A DNA stretch of 64,000 nt, taken from the NCBI GenBank assembly GCA_960531495.1, contig OY482854.1:16049308-16113307 (forward strand). Direction: 5' to 3'. Under the pieces are notes generated by a model. That model was not told where the DNA came from and did no database searches. It saw only the letters and a program-made list of their open reading frames with translations. Origin of the DNA: Zeus faber (taxonomy: Eukaryota; Chordata; Actinopteri; Zeiformes; Zeidae). The position numbers and the translations under genes are program-made. Positions 1-37,849 of the stretch are shown piece after piece (the first letter of the stretch is position 1; every line of letters starts with the position of its first letter).

Positions 1-268
1 GTTCAGAAACCAGACAAAGGAACACGATGAAACCAATCTGTACTGCAATACAAAATCGTACAAAATGCAATCAGGAAATCCATCATAGAATGAAATGTCT
101 ACAAAGGAAACAGATTCAATGCAGCCAAACACATATAAACCGAGCCACAACAGCTATATGACTATCGGCAAAACTTTTGAAATATTGAAACTTTAGTAAT
201 TGTATTTCATCTAAAATCAGCATGTGGTGTTTTGGAGTTAAAAAGAATGTTCAGAACGTTTGTCTTAC
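1..268. other. 3' flank of V1 (start of intron toward constant exons)
   Basis: AT-rich intronic sequence beyond the V1 donor. It aligns over most of its length with 3980-4230 behind V2. No constant exon is seen here. Confidence 0.8.
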
Positions 269-2623
<2,355 letters not shown>

Positions 2624-2861
2624 TGTGGGATGATTCCAAAAATAAAATCCTCTACAACAAATATTCTTCAGCCATGAACGATTTCCTGGTCATTATCCTT
2701 GAGAAAATTACAATCGTGTCCAACGGAGCTAGAGCGATAACACGGAGCTCAGGTTTCACGTCGTTACTCCAACAAGGTTTGGATATTTAGAAACACCAGG
2801 CACAACAAGAGACGAGCCTTTCCGCTGTGGCGCATCGTTCAGAAGCATGGATTGCTTTTAT

Positions 2862-2876
2862 ACTGACACCGTGTGA
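2862..2876 (-). promoter_or_regulatory. CSE/CTCF-like promoter motif of V1
   Basis: The coding strand reads TCACACGGTGTCAGT, followed directly by ATAAAA so that a TATA-like box overlaps its end. It lies about 240 bp upstream of the V1 start. Position and sequence fit the conserved promoter element of clustered protocadherins, which binds CTCF. Confidence 0.75.
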
Positions 2877-3297
2877 TTAGAAATAGCATTACAGGACTGT
2901 GTTTTTCTCAGGCAAGAATAAGTCAAACAAAGAAGTATATTTTAATTATAGGTGGAGTACGCGTTCATGTAACGAAAATGAATTTACAACCCATTGTTAA
3001 ACCGATTCAGAACCACGGACAGCGACGATGATTTCGCCAGGAGTTTTTGATATTTGACGAAACCTCTAAAGTGACATTGTGCAATTTATTTGATTTTATT
3101 TATAGAGATTTATTTTTTAAGTGTTTCTGCTCCGCTCAAGACTTCATATGTCGTGTGATCCGTGGTTTTTAACGGTGTAACATCCATCGATACGAATCGC
3201 AAATCAGTTTTAACGTTAAACATGCACCTACATCGATAGGACCTCTGGATGATGTACCGTGAAGAGTCGATGGCCCGATTCTAAAGTTAGGGATCCT

Positions 3298-3363
3298 CTC
3301 CCTCTACCCCCCCCTCTCTCTCGCTCTCTCTCTCTCTATCGCTCTCTCGCTCCACTCCCCCCC

Positions 3364-3394
<31 letters not shown>

Positions 3395-3417
3395 TCTCTC
3401 GGCGCACACACCCGCAC
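3298..3417. repeat. CT-rich low-complexity tract
   Basis: A pyrimidine-rich run of TCTC units and short C stretches. Apparent reading frames in it are low-complexity and not genes. Confidence 0.9.
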
Positions 3418-4230
3418 CAGATCGCGCGCGCACATTGCCTCTCGCGAGACTTGTGAATCGCCGGCCGAAAATATATTTTGACTCACAATTAACAATACCT
3501 CAACGCATCCAGGGCCTTTGCAATATTAGATTATGTATCACTTTATGATAATCCCAATATAAAACATATAATTATATATAAATGCCAGAGGGAAGCAATG
3601 CCCCTTTTATAGTATTGGTTTGTTTTCATGTATGATGGAAAATGAATATCTAGTGTAAAGAACTGTATACGATTGCATCGAATCACATCGCATCGAATCG
3701 TTCTGTACAAAATATATTGTCCCGTAGCCCATGTACGAATAAAGTTGTCTTCCGTATAAAAATCCTACCTGCTACATCTGCATGACATGAAAGATAATAA
3801 GAAATTACATTTATTTAAGTTTTGTGCAACAGTAGTAGTTCCACTTCCATTCTGTTACAGTCTGCCTCTGTTGGTACTGTTAAAAGAAGATGCAACTTGA
3901 ACATTAATTTTCTGGGACAACTGTTGTGAGGTTTTTACATTATGACATGTTACAATTAACAGCTCGCAAAACAGACAGGGGGAAGCGCGTGAAAAAAACA
4001 TGTGCCGAAACAAAAAATATTGGAAAATGCAACCAGGACAACCATCACAAAATGTAATGGCTGCAAATGAAAAACATTCAATGCATCCACACACATGTTA
4101 ACCCAGCCACAACAACTATATGACTATCTGCAAAACATTTGAAATATTGTAATTTTAGGAATTGGATTTGATCTAAAATCAGCATGTGGTGTTTAGGAGT
4201 TAGAAAGAACGTTCAGAACATCTCTCTTAC

Positions 4231-6582
<2,352 letters not shown>

Positions 6583-8025
6583 TGTGGGACGATTCCCAAA
6601 ATAAAATCCGCTACAACTAATATTCTTCAGCCATGAAATATTTCCTGCTCATTATCCTTGGGAAATTCACAGTCGTATCCAACGGAGCTCGGGAGACAAC
6701 ACGGAGCTCAGGTTTCACGTCGTTACTCCAACAAGGTTTGGAGATTTAGAAACACCAGGCACAACAAGAGACGAGCCTTTCAGCTGTGGCGCATCGTTCA
6801 GAAGCATGGATTGCTTTTATACTGACACCATGTGATTAGAAATAGCATTACAGGACTGTGTTTTACTAAAAAGTACCATTAAAAATATCGTTTGCTGTGG
6901 TCTACTCGTTAAATATAAGCCTAGTACTTGTAGCTACGGTCCTAATAATCAATACATCATAATCGATTCACAGGAAAACCTCCTTTCGTCTGTTATATAA
7001 ACGAAAGAAAGTCGTTGTCAAAACGATCCAACACAACGGACGGATCGTGTAGTCAGTGGCATATGTGACTATTTCAGTGCGGATTGCTATTTTACGGAGC
7101 TTCCAAAGTGACGTAGTGCTTTTTTTCAAAATTGTTGTTGGTTCGCCCGAGAATTGATATTTGGCGTGACCCGCGATTTATTCACACTGCACTAGAGAGG
7201 TATAAACGCAATTTTTCGAACTGAAACAATCCAAAACGAAAATTCAACACTTAATTATATATACAACCAATCTTTAAGCAGAAAAGAACATTAAATATTA
7301 AACAGAATGACAAACATATAGAACTATAGTGTTTATAATGGCAGGTAGATATACAGGTATTTTCCAAGCATAGTGATTCAATTTCCATCCATTACATTAT
7401 TTAGAAAGTATTCTCTGATTGTAAAATATTGACATTACTATTTTTTTTATATCTTGCGTTATATTCAGAATATAAAATTTAATAAAATATTGAATGCATT
7501 TTTTTTAAACTTTGGAAGGCTTCCATTACATAATGGCTTCACTTAATTCATCTACAAAATACACAACATGTCAGTATTTAGTAAACTGTGCCTGTGTGGT
7601 TAGAAAAACATAGCAACGGTTTCTCATCGGTAGGTAAGTGCAATCTGGCTATTGCTGCCCCAAACAATCTTCACTTGTTTGAACAAATCCAACGTGTTGC
7701 TGGATCACTCAAACCAGGCAACCAAGAATCATGAAACCAATTTCCAGTTAAACACAAAATCTTGAATCAAAAATACAACTCAAACAGACGTCCCAGATTA
7801 AAGTAAGTAGGTGAAAGTCTTCAAAGGAAATACATTCAATGCATTCACATCAACATCCAAATCCAGCCACATTAAATTTACTATGACTATTACAATGCAA
7901 AACTGAAAAAATAACAATAGCAGAATCATCTTCACATTGTAAAGGAATCAGCAAAATTATATTGAACATTAAATGAGCATGAAGGGTTTTGAAGTTTCAA
8001 AAGAAGTTCAGAATGTTTCTCTTAC
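6583..8025. other. Intergenic: V2 promoter and V3 3' flank
   Basis: The first ~300 bp align with the V1 promoter region. The rest is AT-rich with nothing recognisable apart from short similarity to the V1/V2 3' flanks close to 7840-8025. Confidence 0.75.
6821..6835 (-). promoter_or_regulatory. CSE/CTCF-like promoter motif of V2
   Basis: The coding strand reads TCACATGGTGTCAGT with the same adjoining ATAAAA as V1, about 240 bp upstream of the start. It is part of the flank duplicated together with V1. Confidence 0.75.
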
Positions 8026-10377
<2,352 letters not shown>

Positions 10378-10618
10378 CGTGGTAAAATATCAAGAATAAT
10401 AACCCGTGTGACTAATGTTGTACAATAGCGGAATATCCTCCCATCATTATCCTCATCCAAATTGTCGTAGTATCCACCAAAGCGATATAGATTTTACAGA
10501 GCTTAGATATTGCGTGTTCGCCGTTGCAGCACGCTCTGCTCGCCTGAAAAAAAGCAAGACCAACAGCGGGGTTGGCCTTGTTGCTCTGAACGGAATTGGA
10601 CGGAGAACCTGCTTCTAT

Positions 10619-10633
10619 GCTGACACCGTGTGA
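10619..10633 (-). promoter_or_regulatory. CSE/CTCF-like promoter motif of V3
   Basis: The coding strand reads TCACACGGTGTCAGC, about 242 bp upstream of the V3 start. No TATAAAA follows, unlike V1 and V2. Confidence 0.72.
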
Positions 10634-10789
10634 TTCTCAATGAAATTGCACGATATGCTCTACGGTGATAACAAATTGCATAAAAAGCACCTTAGGTGTA
10701 ATTGGGAGGCACAAACTAACGTTGACAATAATGATATTTCTTGGGAAATACAAGGAGTGAGTTGGTATGAGTAAAGAAAGTGAAGAAAA

Positions 10790-11075
10790 TGCCCTCATCC
10801 CTATCGGCGCGTTATGCGGGTGCGTCGTGTTGGTGGCTGAAATCAAATAAAATGCAGCGAGTGACCAATCAAAAATGTTCAGCGCTGCAAGCCCCACCCC
10901 CAAGGTTCCTGTAATTTTTCAAAGTACTACCCCACCCCCGAGCGGGGACTTTTTGGCCCCAGAAAAAATGTCACAGGAACATAATTAAGACCATGGACCC
11001 AGCGGTGAAAACGCACTGAGTTCCTCCAAAGGTTCCTCGTTATTGGGGAAGGTTCCTGCAGTGGAAACGCGGCTT
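10790..11075. mobile_element. Probable non-autonomous DNA transposon fragment
   Basis: Unlike the surrounding AT-rich DNA, this stretch has repeated GGTTCCT boxes, CCCCACCCCC runs and GAGCGGGGACTTTTTGGCCCC-like sequence, ending GGTTCCTGCAGTGGAAACGC. I recognise this style from high-copy fish elements, probably of the hAT-like non-autonomous kind. I see no matching inverted end on the left, so it may be truncated, and the boundaries are approximate. Confidence 0.5.
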
Positions 11076-11212
11076 ACATCAGACAGAACAGGAGGGTTCA
11101 CATGTGGAAATAGAAAATAAAACTTTGCAACCAGAGGAAATATAATTTAGTATAATATATATAACTAAGGAATATTATCAGTCAACAAGATTAACTTAAT
11201 TGTTTTCCTTAC

Positions 11213-13561
<2,349 letters not shown>

Positions 13562-13817
13562 TGCGTTGCGGTTACAAGTCGGACAATTCCAATTAATTAC
13601 ACGCGTTAAGACGAATGCACCATCCCATAGTCCATTATCAAGACGCGTGGCTTTCTCCAACTTAGAAATAAAAAAAAAGAATAAAATAAAGTGTGGCTTC
13701 CAGGTCCTTAACTGGGAAATTACGTTTTATAAACCGGATTACCAAACCAAACTGACCGAGGAAAAGAATGGGACTGACTGGGTGTACAAAAAGCTGTCGA
13801 AGCATAATTTGCTAATA

Positions 13818-13833
13818 CAGCGACACCCTGTGT
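13818..13833 (-). promoter_or_regulatory. CSE/CTCF-like promoter motif of V4
   Basis: The coding strand reads ACACAGGGTGTCGCTG, about 257 bp upstream of the chosen V4 start. The TCAG core is changed to TCGC, so the match is weaker. The usual distance supports 13561 rather than 13660 as the start. Confidence 0.6.
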
Positions 13834-14255
13834 TCAGGAATGGCACCGCCCACCGGTGTTTTGATGAGATAAACATCTGGAAAAATATTTCACGACCACG
13901 AGAAATTATGAAAGCTACGTCCTAAATAGAAGTGAGAGTCGACAGAAGAAGTAGTGCAATCTTATTCGTCAATCTTCACAATTAATGTGGTGTGAAAAGC
14001 ATTACTTACCCAACATACACATTTCCAACACCACACGCTTTTTAAAAATATATGGCAGAGCCAAATAAAAACACTTCACCGAAGTGCTCAGAATTACCAT
14101 GGAAAAACATTTTGGATTAAAGCATCGTGCAGGATTTTTTTTTTCATCACGGCTATACTCCACAGACAGTCTGTGATTGCATTGGCACTGGAGTTAATTT
14201 GAAGAATAGATTCCAAAACAACAGGGACAATTCTGCAGTATTGCCTCTTTGCCTC

Positions 14256-14380
<125 letters not shown>

Positions 14381-14946
14381 TAATATGTTTATTTATAAGT
14401 AATACAACACATTTATAAGTCACAAAGATATTGCATTTAAAATGCTTTCTGGACAAGTGAGATGTCCAACCAATTTCAATCGAGAAAATATTGTTATTTT
14501 ATCTGGTGTATCTGAAAATACTGTTGTTGTCATTGTATATAAAAATCAGATAGCAAATGATTCTTCAATAAACTGGAAATAATGAATGGAGAATCTCCTG
14601 AGAAAGAGTATGTCGACATAGTGTTACCAAGCCTAATTATGTATACCTCTCACCCTGAAAAAATATCTGTGGGTTGGTTCTTTGGTCAATGTTATGTTAA
14701 TGTTATGAAAATACAACAAGGTATTGTCTTGGGAGGTAAGGGGGTTTATTGATGTCATTTGGACGATCAAACCCTCTCAAATAGAAAACATACACTTTTA
14801 TTTAGTTAACAATACACCCACTGATGCACAAAGTGGGTGTGTTGTGTTATTGTAAACTACCCACTCATATTTTTGTATTTTTCAACCACAATATACAGAT
14901 ACAAGCTAATTTAATACCTAATTATATAATTTTACTAAAGCCTTAC

Positions 14947-17307
<2,361 letters not shown>

Positions 17308-17558
17308 GGCTTTAAAGAAAAACGAGAATAATCCACCAGAAATGCAGCCGTGCTACCGTGAGACGCTGTGGGTCATTCCTGGACGTGTTACCAAAGGTGT
17401 ATGCCCTCGCAATTAGACGCATTGCAATAAAAGGCGCATCGTGTTCGTCGACCGCAGGCTCACGAGAATGATGCCGATACCGTCTTTGCGTCGACCAAGG
17501 GGTTTATCCTGGTGACTGTGACGGAAATATTTCACGGCGCACAAGAGACTGTAAAATG

Positions 17559-17575
17559 TCCTGACACCAAGCGTC
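17559..17575 (-). promoter_or_regulatory. CSE/CTCF-like promoter motif of V5
   Basis: The coding strand reads GGACGCTTGGTGTCAGG, about 252 bp upstream of the start, and shares CGCTTGGTGTCAG with V9. A weaker lookalike (CGGTATCGGC) lies at about 17473-17482. Confidence 0.68.
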
Positions 17576-17671
17576 CATGCCCAGCATCACAGTTTGCTTC
17601 CGTCTGAAAAAACACTGTTCGTATAGGCATACTAATACTAATACTAATTAGTATTAGTATATTAGACTACT

Positions 17672-17813
17672 ACTAATAATATATTATTATTCATATTATT
17701 CATATTATTCTTATTATTCTTATTATTCTTATTATTCTTATTATTCTTATTATTCTTATTATTAATAATAAATAATTATAATTATAATGTAGATGTAATT
17801 ATAATATAATTTA

Positions 17814-17864
<51 letters not shown>
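17672..17864. repeat. ATT/CTTATT trinucleotide-type microsatellite
   Basis: Runs of TATTATTC and then pure ATT units, interrupted by an AT-rich stretch near 17765-17815. Confidence 0.95.
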
Positions 17865-17865
<1 letters not shown>

Positions 17866-18171
17866 ATCCAGACTTCACTGCTTAAATCGGGCTTAATTAC
17901 CATGGATAGCACAACTACGACATTTAAAACGCTGAAAAAATAGGAAGGGAAAAATTTAAAAATAAACTATAATTCAACTGTCCGTGTGTTTTTAAGATCT
18001 ATTTCCCAACATACTTTACTAACAGAAAATCTACTGAACTCTTCAAATCCTTCTGTAAAGACGTAAAGACGTAATATAAGGAAAATTCGTTCACCCTTTT
18101 GAGTGTACAAGTTATCTTATAATTTTGGGAAAGAAATGCATTATGATGTTGATATTCATTGAGAGCGGATA

Positions 18172-18992
18172 CAATCATTTTGGGGGATAGGGAGCTCCCA
18201 TGATCCCGGCGAGCTGCCATAAACGCATATTATATACGTCAAATGTTAACGATAGAAGCGAGTTCCCACATTTCCTGGAAACCAAACTAGACGTGATTTT
18301 GTCGATTTTTATAACTGATTGAATGAAAAAATTCACATGATGAATATATTTTTTAAATCTATGATTTCGACTTCTAAGTAATGTATAATATCAGTGTAGT
18401 ATGATATATCATATAATAGGATACAGTATATGTGTTCTATGCAACATACAACACATACAAGTATAACATACTCAATGCAAACGGGTTGACAGTCATACAC
18501 AGATAGTCACATTGTATCACATTGTATCTTACAATACATTATATAGGTATTAAACCATTACGACGGTAGTAGTAGTGGTAGAATAAGAGAGAAAGGGGGA
18601 CACCAGGGGGAGTAGTTTACTCATAAATTGAACCAGTATCATATCCTTTAGATTAAAAAAAGATCAATTTATCACAAAGTTATACCAGCTTCTTAAGTGT
18701 TCACTGAAAACAACACCATTTTCCCACTTTGAGAAGGACAATAGAAAGGGGCTTTGATTTTGTGAATTTGCAGTTGTGGATATTAAATTTGGCCAATATG
18801 AGTTTCACATTTATCGTCTGAATTTCTTTATCCAATCTGGTATGAAAATCGACAAAAATCAAATCTATATTTTTCATGTATAAAGAGATGTGTGTGGTCA
18901 TGTGGTCTTGCCACAACATCTATCGCCGTCTATCTCGCAGGGAGCTCGCCGGGATCTATAAGGGTGCTCGCGCAGCCCCCTCCCTCTCTTAA
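18172..18992. mobile_element. Long-inverted-repeat element (MITE-like), copy 1
   Basis: Two inverted arms: TTTTGTCGATTTT...GAATGAAAAAATTCA at about 18295-18338 is matched on the other strand by 18819-18864, and GATCCCGGCGAGCT near 18200 by AGCTCGCCGGGATC near 18940. No coding capacity. Copy 2 lies at about 37440-38250. The long inverted ends and lack of genes suggest a non-autonomous DNA transposon; boundaries are approximate and I have not identified a target-site duplication. Confidence 0.65.
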
Positions 18993-19077
18993 CTCTATTC
19001 ATTTTTGCAAATGTTGACATTTTTGCAAGTTTGATACCAACTACCTTCAGCACAATTTAAATAATTTATTGTCTTAC

Positions 19078-21435
<2,358 letters not shown>

Positions 21436-22090
21436 GACTCCAGAATTAAAATAAAAAAGAAATAGCTTTGATAATAAAAAAAAATATTACGGATCTTGGA
21501 AATACAGATCATTCGCCAGAGTCTCAACTGGTGCATAAAACGTCCAGATATAAAAGTAAAACGCGTCCAGTAAAAACATTGTTAATGGCGTGTCCGTGTC
21601 CGAAACTAAGTGGACGATGGAGGCGGATTCTGAGCCAATGACTGCAGCCCATTTTTTAATATACTGACACCATGCGATCCCACGAAACACTGCGAAACCG
21701 TGCATAGGTATACAATAATGCAATTGTACAAACATTTGTATGCATATAGCAAAGGGGAATTTTGCATGAGACAATGCCAAAATGTAAAAAACACAAAAAC
21801 CGCAGGTCGGGAAATTAGGCAATGCCAATGCTTATAGACGTGCTCTTCAAATATGCTTCAATCAAGCGAAAACACAATTATCGCAGCATTATTTTTCTTA
21901 TTCGTAAAATACATTGTCCAGAAAATAATAAATAGAAGTCATGTACAAAACCGACCAAACGGAATGTCATGAAACTCTGTCGTGTTGGTGCAGCTTTAAA
22001 ATTCTAAGTATTTGCTGGAATAACGCTAAAAAGGAAAGTTTAATTATTCTGGTATATCCTGGTAACAATGTTATTGGTATATCTTCTTAC
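21436..22090. other. Intergenic: V6 promoter and V7 3' flank
   Basis: Compact spacer with the V6 promoter motif. Otherwise AT-rich, nothing else recognised. Confidence 0.75.
21662..21677 (-). promoter_or_regulatory. CSE/CTCF-like promoter motif of V6
   Basis: The coding strand reads TCGCATGGTGTCAGTA, about 227 bp upstream of the V6 start, followed by AT-rich TATTAAAAA. Confidence 0.72.
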
Positions 22091-24448
<2,358 letters not shown>

Positions 24449-25311
24449 GTTTGGAGTAAACGCGTACAACAAACGCCCTTTTCCCAACAGCAAGTACTAT
24501 ATCCGCCACTGATTTGCTTTTTCGTTGCTGGCCTGTAGGTCGATCAAATGGTCTACATGCTTCTTTCAAAGCGTAACGCCTAATGTTCCCCTCAGCTCCG
24601 AAGAGGCGGACTCGCATGAAGGGGAAAGACAATGCCTGACCTTATTCTGGTAAAATGCTGCCACCATGTGATTGTATAACATAGTACAGGAACATAATAC
24701 GTGATTATATCTGACTAAAATACCTGCAACCAAGCTCACCTCTACTGTATGTATACAGCACACGTGGGAAGGGGGGTGGGGGCAGATTTGCTGAATCAAA
24801 GCTAAAATTTCAATGAAATTAATTACAACAACCAAAGAATCACAAGTCAGATGATTAGAGTCAATTTCCCATTTCTTATAAGAATAGATATCTCGCGATA
24901 GTGAGAGCAGATACAAGCTGTCAAACATTGAGTTTTAATGGACATGTTGGTCAACTGGCAAAAGACTCAACACAACACAGAGCACAAGCACATCACCCTC
25001 AAGAATATATAGCTTTAGAAAATGTCAAAAAAAAAAGTTTATTTATATAACAAAACTATATTCTTACAAATTCTGGTTGGTTGGCATACATGACGGTGAT
25101 ACGTGTTTTTTAACTATGATTTACTCAAAAGGATTGTCTCAATTGTCATTTGTTTGCATGGTGTCTACCTCCATTGGACATGAGTGACATGTTAATTTTC
25201 AAACCACAAAAAAAAAAAAATTAGGATTAAAAATTAATTAAAAAAAATGGTAAATGTGTGGGGTAGCAAGACAAGATAAACATGCCATTATTATAATTAT
25301 TGTGTGCTTAC
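24449..25311. other. Intergenic: V7 promoter and V8 3' flank (duplicated)
   Basis: Almost identical to 27670-28563. Contains the V7 promoter motif and short poly-A runs. It lacks the ~30 bp present near 28444-28473 in the sister copy. Confidence 0.85.
24657..24672 (-). promoter_or_regulatory. CSE/CTCF-like promoter motif of V7
   Basis: The coding strand reads ATCACATGGTGGCAGC, about 209 bp upstream of the start. GGTGGCAG is closer to the general CTCF consensus than the GGTGTCAG of most members. Confidence 0.72.
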
Positions 25312-27669
<2,358 letters not shown>

Positions 27670-28563
27670 GTTTGGAGTAAACGCGTACAACAAACGCCCT
27701 TTTCCCAACAGCAAGTACTATATCCGCCACTGATTTGCTTTTTCGTTGCTGGCCTGTAGGTCGATCAAATGGTCTACATGCTTCTTTCAAAGCGTAACGC
27801 CTAATGTTCCCCTCAGCTCCGAAGAGGCGGACTCGCATGAAGGGGAAAGACAATGCCTGACCTTATTCTGGTAAAATGCTGCCACCATGTGATTGTATAA
27901 CATAGTACAGGAACATAATACGTGATTATATCTGACTAAAATACCTGCAACCAAGCTCACCTCTACTGTATGTATACAGCACACGTGGGAAGGGGGGTGG
28001 GGGCAGATTTGCTGAATCAAAGCTAAAATTTCACTGAAATTAATTACAACAACCAAAGAATCACAAGTCAGATGATTAGAGTCAATTTCCCATTTCTTAT
28101 AAGAATAGATATCTCGCGATAGTGAGAGCAGATACAAGCTGTCAAACATTGAGTTTTAATGGACATGTTGGTCAACTGGCAAAAGACTCAACACAACACA
28201 GAGCACAAGCACATCACCCTCAAGAATATATAGCTTTAGAAAATGTCAAAAAAAAAAGTTTATTTATATAACAAAACTATATTCTTACAAATTCTGGTTG
28301 GTTGGCATACATGACGGTGATACGTGTTTTTTAACTATGATTTACTCAAAAGGATTGTCTCAATTGTCATTTGTTTGCATGGTGTCTACCTCCATTGGAC
28401 ATGAGTGACACATGTTAATTTTCAAACCACAAAAAAAAAAAAATCCTGCAGCATCATGGCCAAGGACAATGCTAGGATTAAAAATTAATAAAAAAAAAAC
28501 GGTAAATGTGTGGGGTAGCAAGACAAGATAAACATGCCATTATTATAATTATTGTGTGCTTAC
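27670..28563. other. Intergenic: V8 promoter and V9 3' flank (duplicated)
   Basis: Sister copy of 24449-25311. Period of the tandem duplication is about 3.22 kb measured at the start codons (24448 and 27669) and 3.25 kb at the donors. Confidence 0.85.
27878..27893 (-). promoter_or_regulatory. CSE/CTCF-like promoter motif of V8
   Basis: Identical to the V7 motif (ATCACATGGTGGCAGC) and at the same distance, because the promoter was duplicated with the exon. Confidence 0.72.
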
Positions 28564-30930
<2,367 letters not shown>

Positions 30931-31155
30931 GATAACACCTTTCAGATCTGGCGACAGTGAAAAAGCAGTGAAATCAACACTTGATTATCAGCTGAAAAGC
31001 ATTTAACAAATAAAAAATAAAAAAACATTAAACGTCGTATTCATCTCCAGCCATCAGCTCTCAGCTTATATCCGATGTGGAAGTCGGTGTACAGCAGAGG
31101 GGTGGACCCTATTCCCCGGACAAAAGGCTCGCCCACGAACACGCTTTCTACTTTT

Positions 31156-31173
31156 ACACTGACACCAAGCGAT
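31156..31173 (-). promoter_or_regulatory. CSE/CTCF-like promoter motif of V9
   Basis: The coding strand reads ATCGCTTGGTGTCAGTGT, followed by AAAAG, about 226 bp upstream of the V9 start. Confidence 0.75.
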
Positions 31174-31218
31174 CGGTTGCCGTGCCGCGCTGCCATGTGT
31201 CCGTGTTTTAAATAGACG

Positions 31219-31266
31219 AGATAGATAGATAGATGGATAGATGGATAGATGGATGGATAGATAGAC
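31219..31266. repeat. (GATA)n/(GATG)n microsatellite
   Basis: About twelve tetranucleotide units of GATA with GATG interruptions. Confidence 0.95.
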
Positions 31267-31460
31267 AAAAGGCTGGTCGCTGAATATCATTCTATTTTAA
31301 TGAACATTCTAATTTAACGCCAATATTAGCGCCTTTATGAAAACTAAACCGCCCAAGTATATCAACAGTGCTGAATAACACAAGAGGGATAGCGCTTCAG
31401 CACCATGGTGAAGCGCATTAAATCACACAAAACCCTGGATCGAGAATCTGTTCGTCTTAC

Positions 31461-33818
<2,358 letters not shown>

Positions 33819-34740
33819 TTTGCGTCTTAAATCCTTAAACCCGACACGTCGACTGAGAAAATTATACTTGAATATCCAGCATAACCACAGTAACATCCAC
33901 ACCTAATGTTGGTAAATGTATTCGATACCAAAATCGTTCTTGAAATCTTATTCCAAGGAGCATGACGTTGTGTCTTGCAGAATGCCGGAAAGAGGGGCGG
34001 GCTTATCAACACGGTGGAAAGTATGGTGGAAAAAAAACACTATGCGGTTCATTACGGTATTATAGTGCCACCAAGCGATGTCAACCTAAACCACACTGTT
34101 TGGGGGGCTTACACAAAAAGAATTACTTTGAAATGGTTGTCAAATGATTTCCTGAAAATAGGGAATTCAACCTCTAACCTTGCACTGCCAGGAGGTTCAT
34201 TATATTGATGATTCTATCTATAACATAAGTGCTTTAAGATATAATCAGACCATATGTTATGGATTAAATCGTTATCAATCGGTGTCATAGATCAAATTTA
34301 TTATATTGCCGTGAACAATGGCAACACTACAAGGAAAAACAAATCCACTTTCTTGTCAGTCCAGATTCACAACTGTTAATAATAATATGATCTTACATAA
34401 ACACAAGTATTTTGTAAAATAAAAATACAGTAGGTGGATAAAACACCAAAAAAGTATTCACATTAAAGAGAATTCATAACAGACGCAGTTGAATTCATAT
34501 CAGATTGGCCATGTTTTGTAAATTGCAGATTATCTATTGACATTGTCGTATAGTCATACGTTATTTCAAATATTAAAACCATATAGTCCTTATTGTAAGG
34601 TGAGTGAGCTTGTTCAAAAGTTCTGGTCGTTCTGTGTTTCAACTAATGCGACAAAAAAAATGTGAAACGAATGGAGCAGCATTAAGAGAAGTTGTAATAT
34701 TTATTAAAAAAATGGACGTAATTGAATAAATAAACCTTAC
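33819..34740. other. Intergenic: V10 promoter and V11 3' flank
   Basis: V10 promoter motif near 34070, then AT-rich sequence with nothing recognised. The last 30 bp resemble the corresponding flank of V12. Confidence 0.75.
34063..34079 (-). promoter_or_regulatory. CSE/CTCF-like promoter motif of V10
   Basis: The coding strand reads ATCGCTTGGTGGCACTA, about 245 bp upstream of the chosen start. CAG is changed to CAC at the 3' end of the core. Confidence 0.68.
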
Positions 34741-37098
<2,358 letters not shown>

Positions 37099-37272
37099 GG
37101 TTAAATACAGAAAAAAATATAAAAGTCCACTATGACCAAAGACGCGGCAGTTCAGTCTTATCTCCAAAAATGTAAACCGTGTCAGGTCGAGTCCAGGAAG
37201 ATTCTGCCTCCTCTTTGCATGTGAAACAAAGGCCAGGGGGAGGCGCAAAGGATCTCCAAGTTAGCTGATGTA

Positions 37273-37289
37273 ACACTGACACCATGAGG
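37273..37289 (-). promoter_or_regulatory. CSE/CTCF-like promoter motif of V11
   Basis: The coding strand reads CCTCATGGTGTCAGTGT, about 175 bp upstream of the chosen V11 start, the shortest spacing in the array. Confidence 0.74.
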
Positions 37290-37439
37290 TTAAATTCTCT
37301 GGTGATTTGGTGTTTTTTGAACAATTCACCTTTGTCAAAATAGATATGTTGTATTTGACTTATTCCTTTACGAAGACCAATCTATCTCCCATCTATATCC
37401 CAGCATCGGAACACATACAGCATTTTTTTTTCCAGTAAG

Positions 37440-37750
37440 AGCACAATCATTCCGGGGGGGGGCGCAGGCGCAGCAAGCTCCCGATGAGCTGGACGTGGAG
37501 TTCCCCTTGACTTATTCAGAATACGTCAATGGGAGATAGATGTTGTAGCAACACCACATGCATTGTGTCTTTGTCTTTATGGGCCTACTCGACATTTTTG
37601 ATATTTGATTTTTGTCGATTTTGAAAACAGATCGGATGAAGAAATTCACATGAATTTAGACCTACTCATACTGACAAATGGTCATATACAGTCAAAGTCT
37701 AATATGAAAATGTGTTGGTTTAGTTAAACAAACAAATTGCTGGCAAAACT

Positions 37751-37849
<99 letters not shown>

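Larger units (their letters stand above)
2624..4230. other. Intergenic: V1 promoter and V2 3' flank
   Basis: Contains the V1 5' untranslated region and promoter (2624 to about 2900), a CT-rich low-complexity tract, a short run of ATCGAATC-like repeats near 3675-3700, and the V2 3' flank. No further gene seen. Confidence 0.75.
10378..11212. other. Intergenic: V3 promoter, repeat, V4 3' flank
   Basis: Holds the V3 promoter motif, then a probable dispersed repeat (about 10790-11075), then the short 3' flank of V4. Confidence 0.72.
17308..19077. other. Intergenic: V5 promoter, repeats, V6 3' flank
   Basis: V5 promoter motif, a TTA-rich microsatellite, then a long-inverted-repeat element that nearly reaches the V6 donor. 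Confidence 0.75.
30931..31460. other. Intergenic: V9 promoter and V10 3' flank
   Basis: Only 530 bp; holds the V9 promoter motif and a GATA-type microsatellite at 31219-31266. Confidence 0.78.

Noticed and set aside
1-268. Search for a constant exon at the left edge
   Set aside because: This stretch aligns with the 3' flanks of V1-V2 paralogues and shows no exon; the constant exons must lie outside the window.
3259-3495. Serine/leucine/arginine-rich frames on both strands
   Set aside because: Produced by the CT-rich tract.
17471-17490. Second promoter-motif lookalike for V5
   Set aside because: Core reads CGGTATCGGC and fits worse than 17559-17575, which also has the usual spacing.
33962-34208. 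Plus-strand frames near the V10 promoter
   Set aside because: Short, overlapping and without family resemblance; the region is better explained as promoter DNA.
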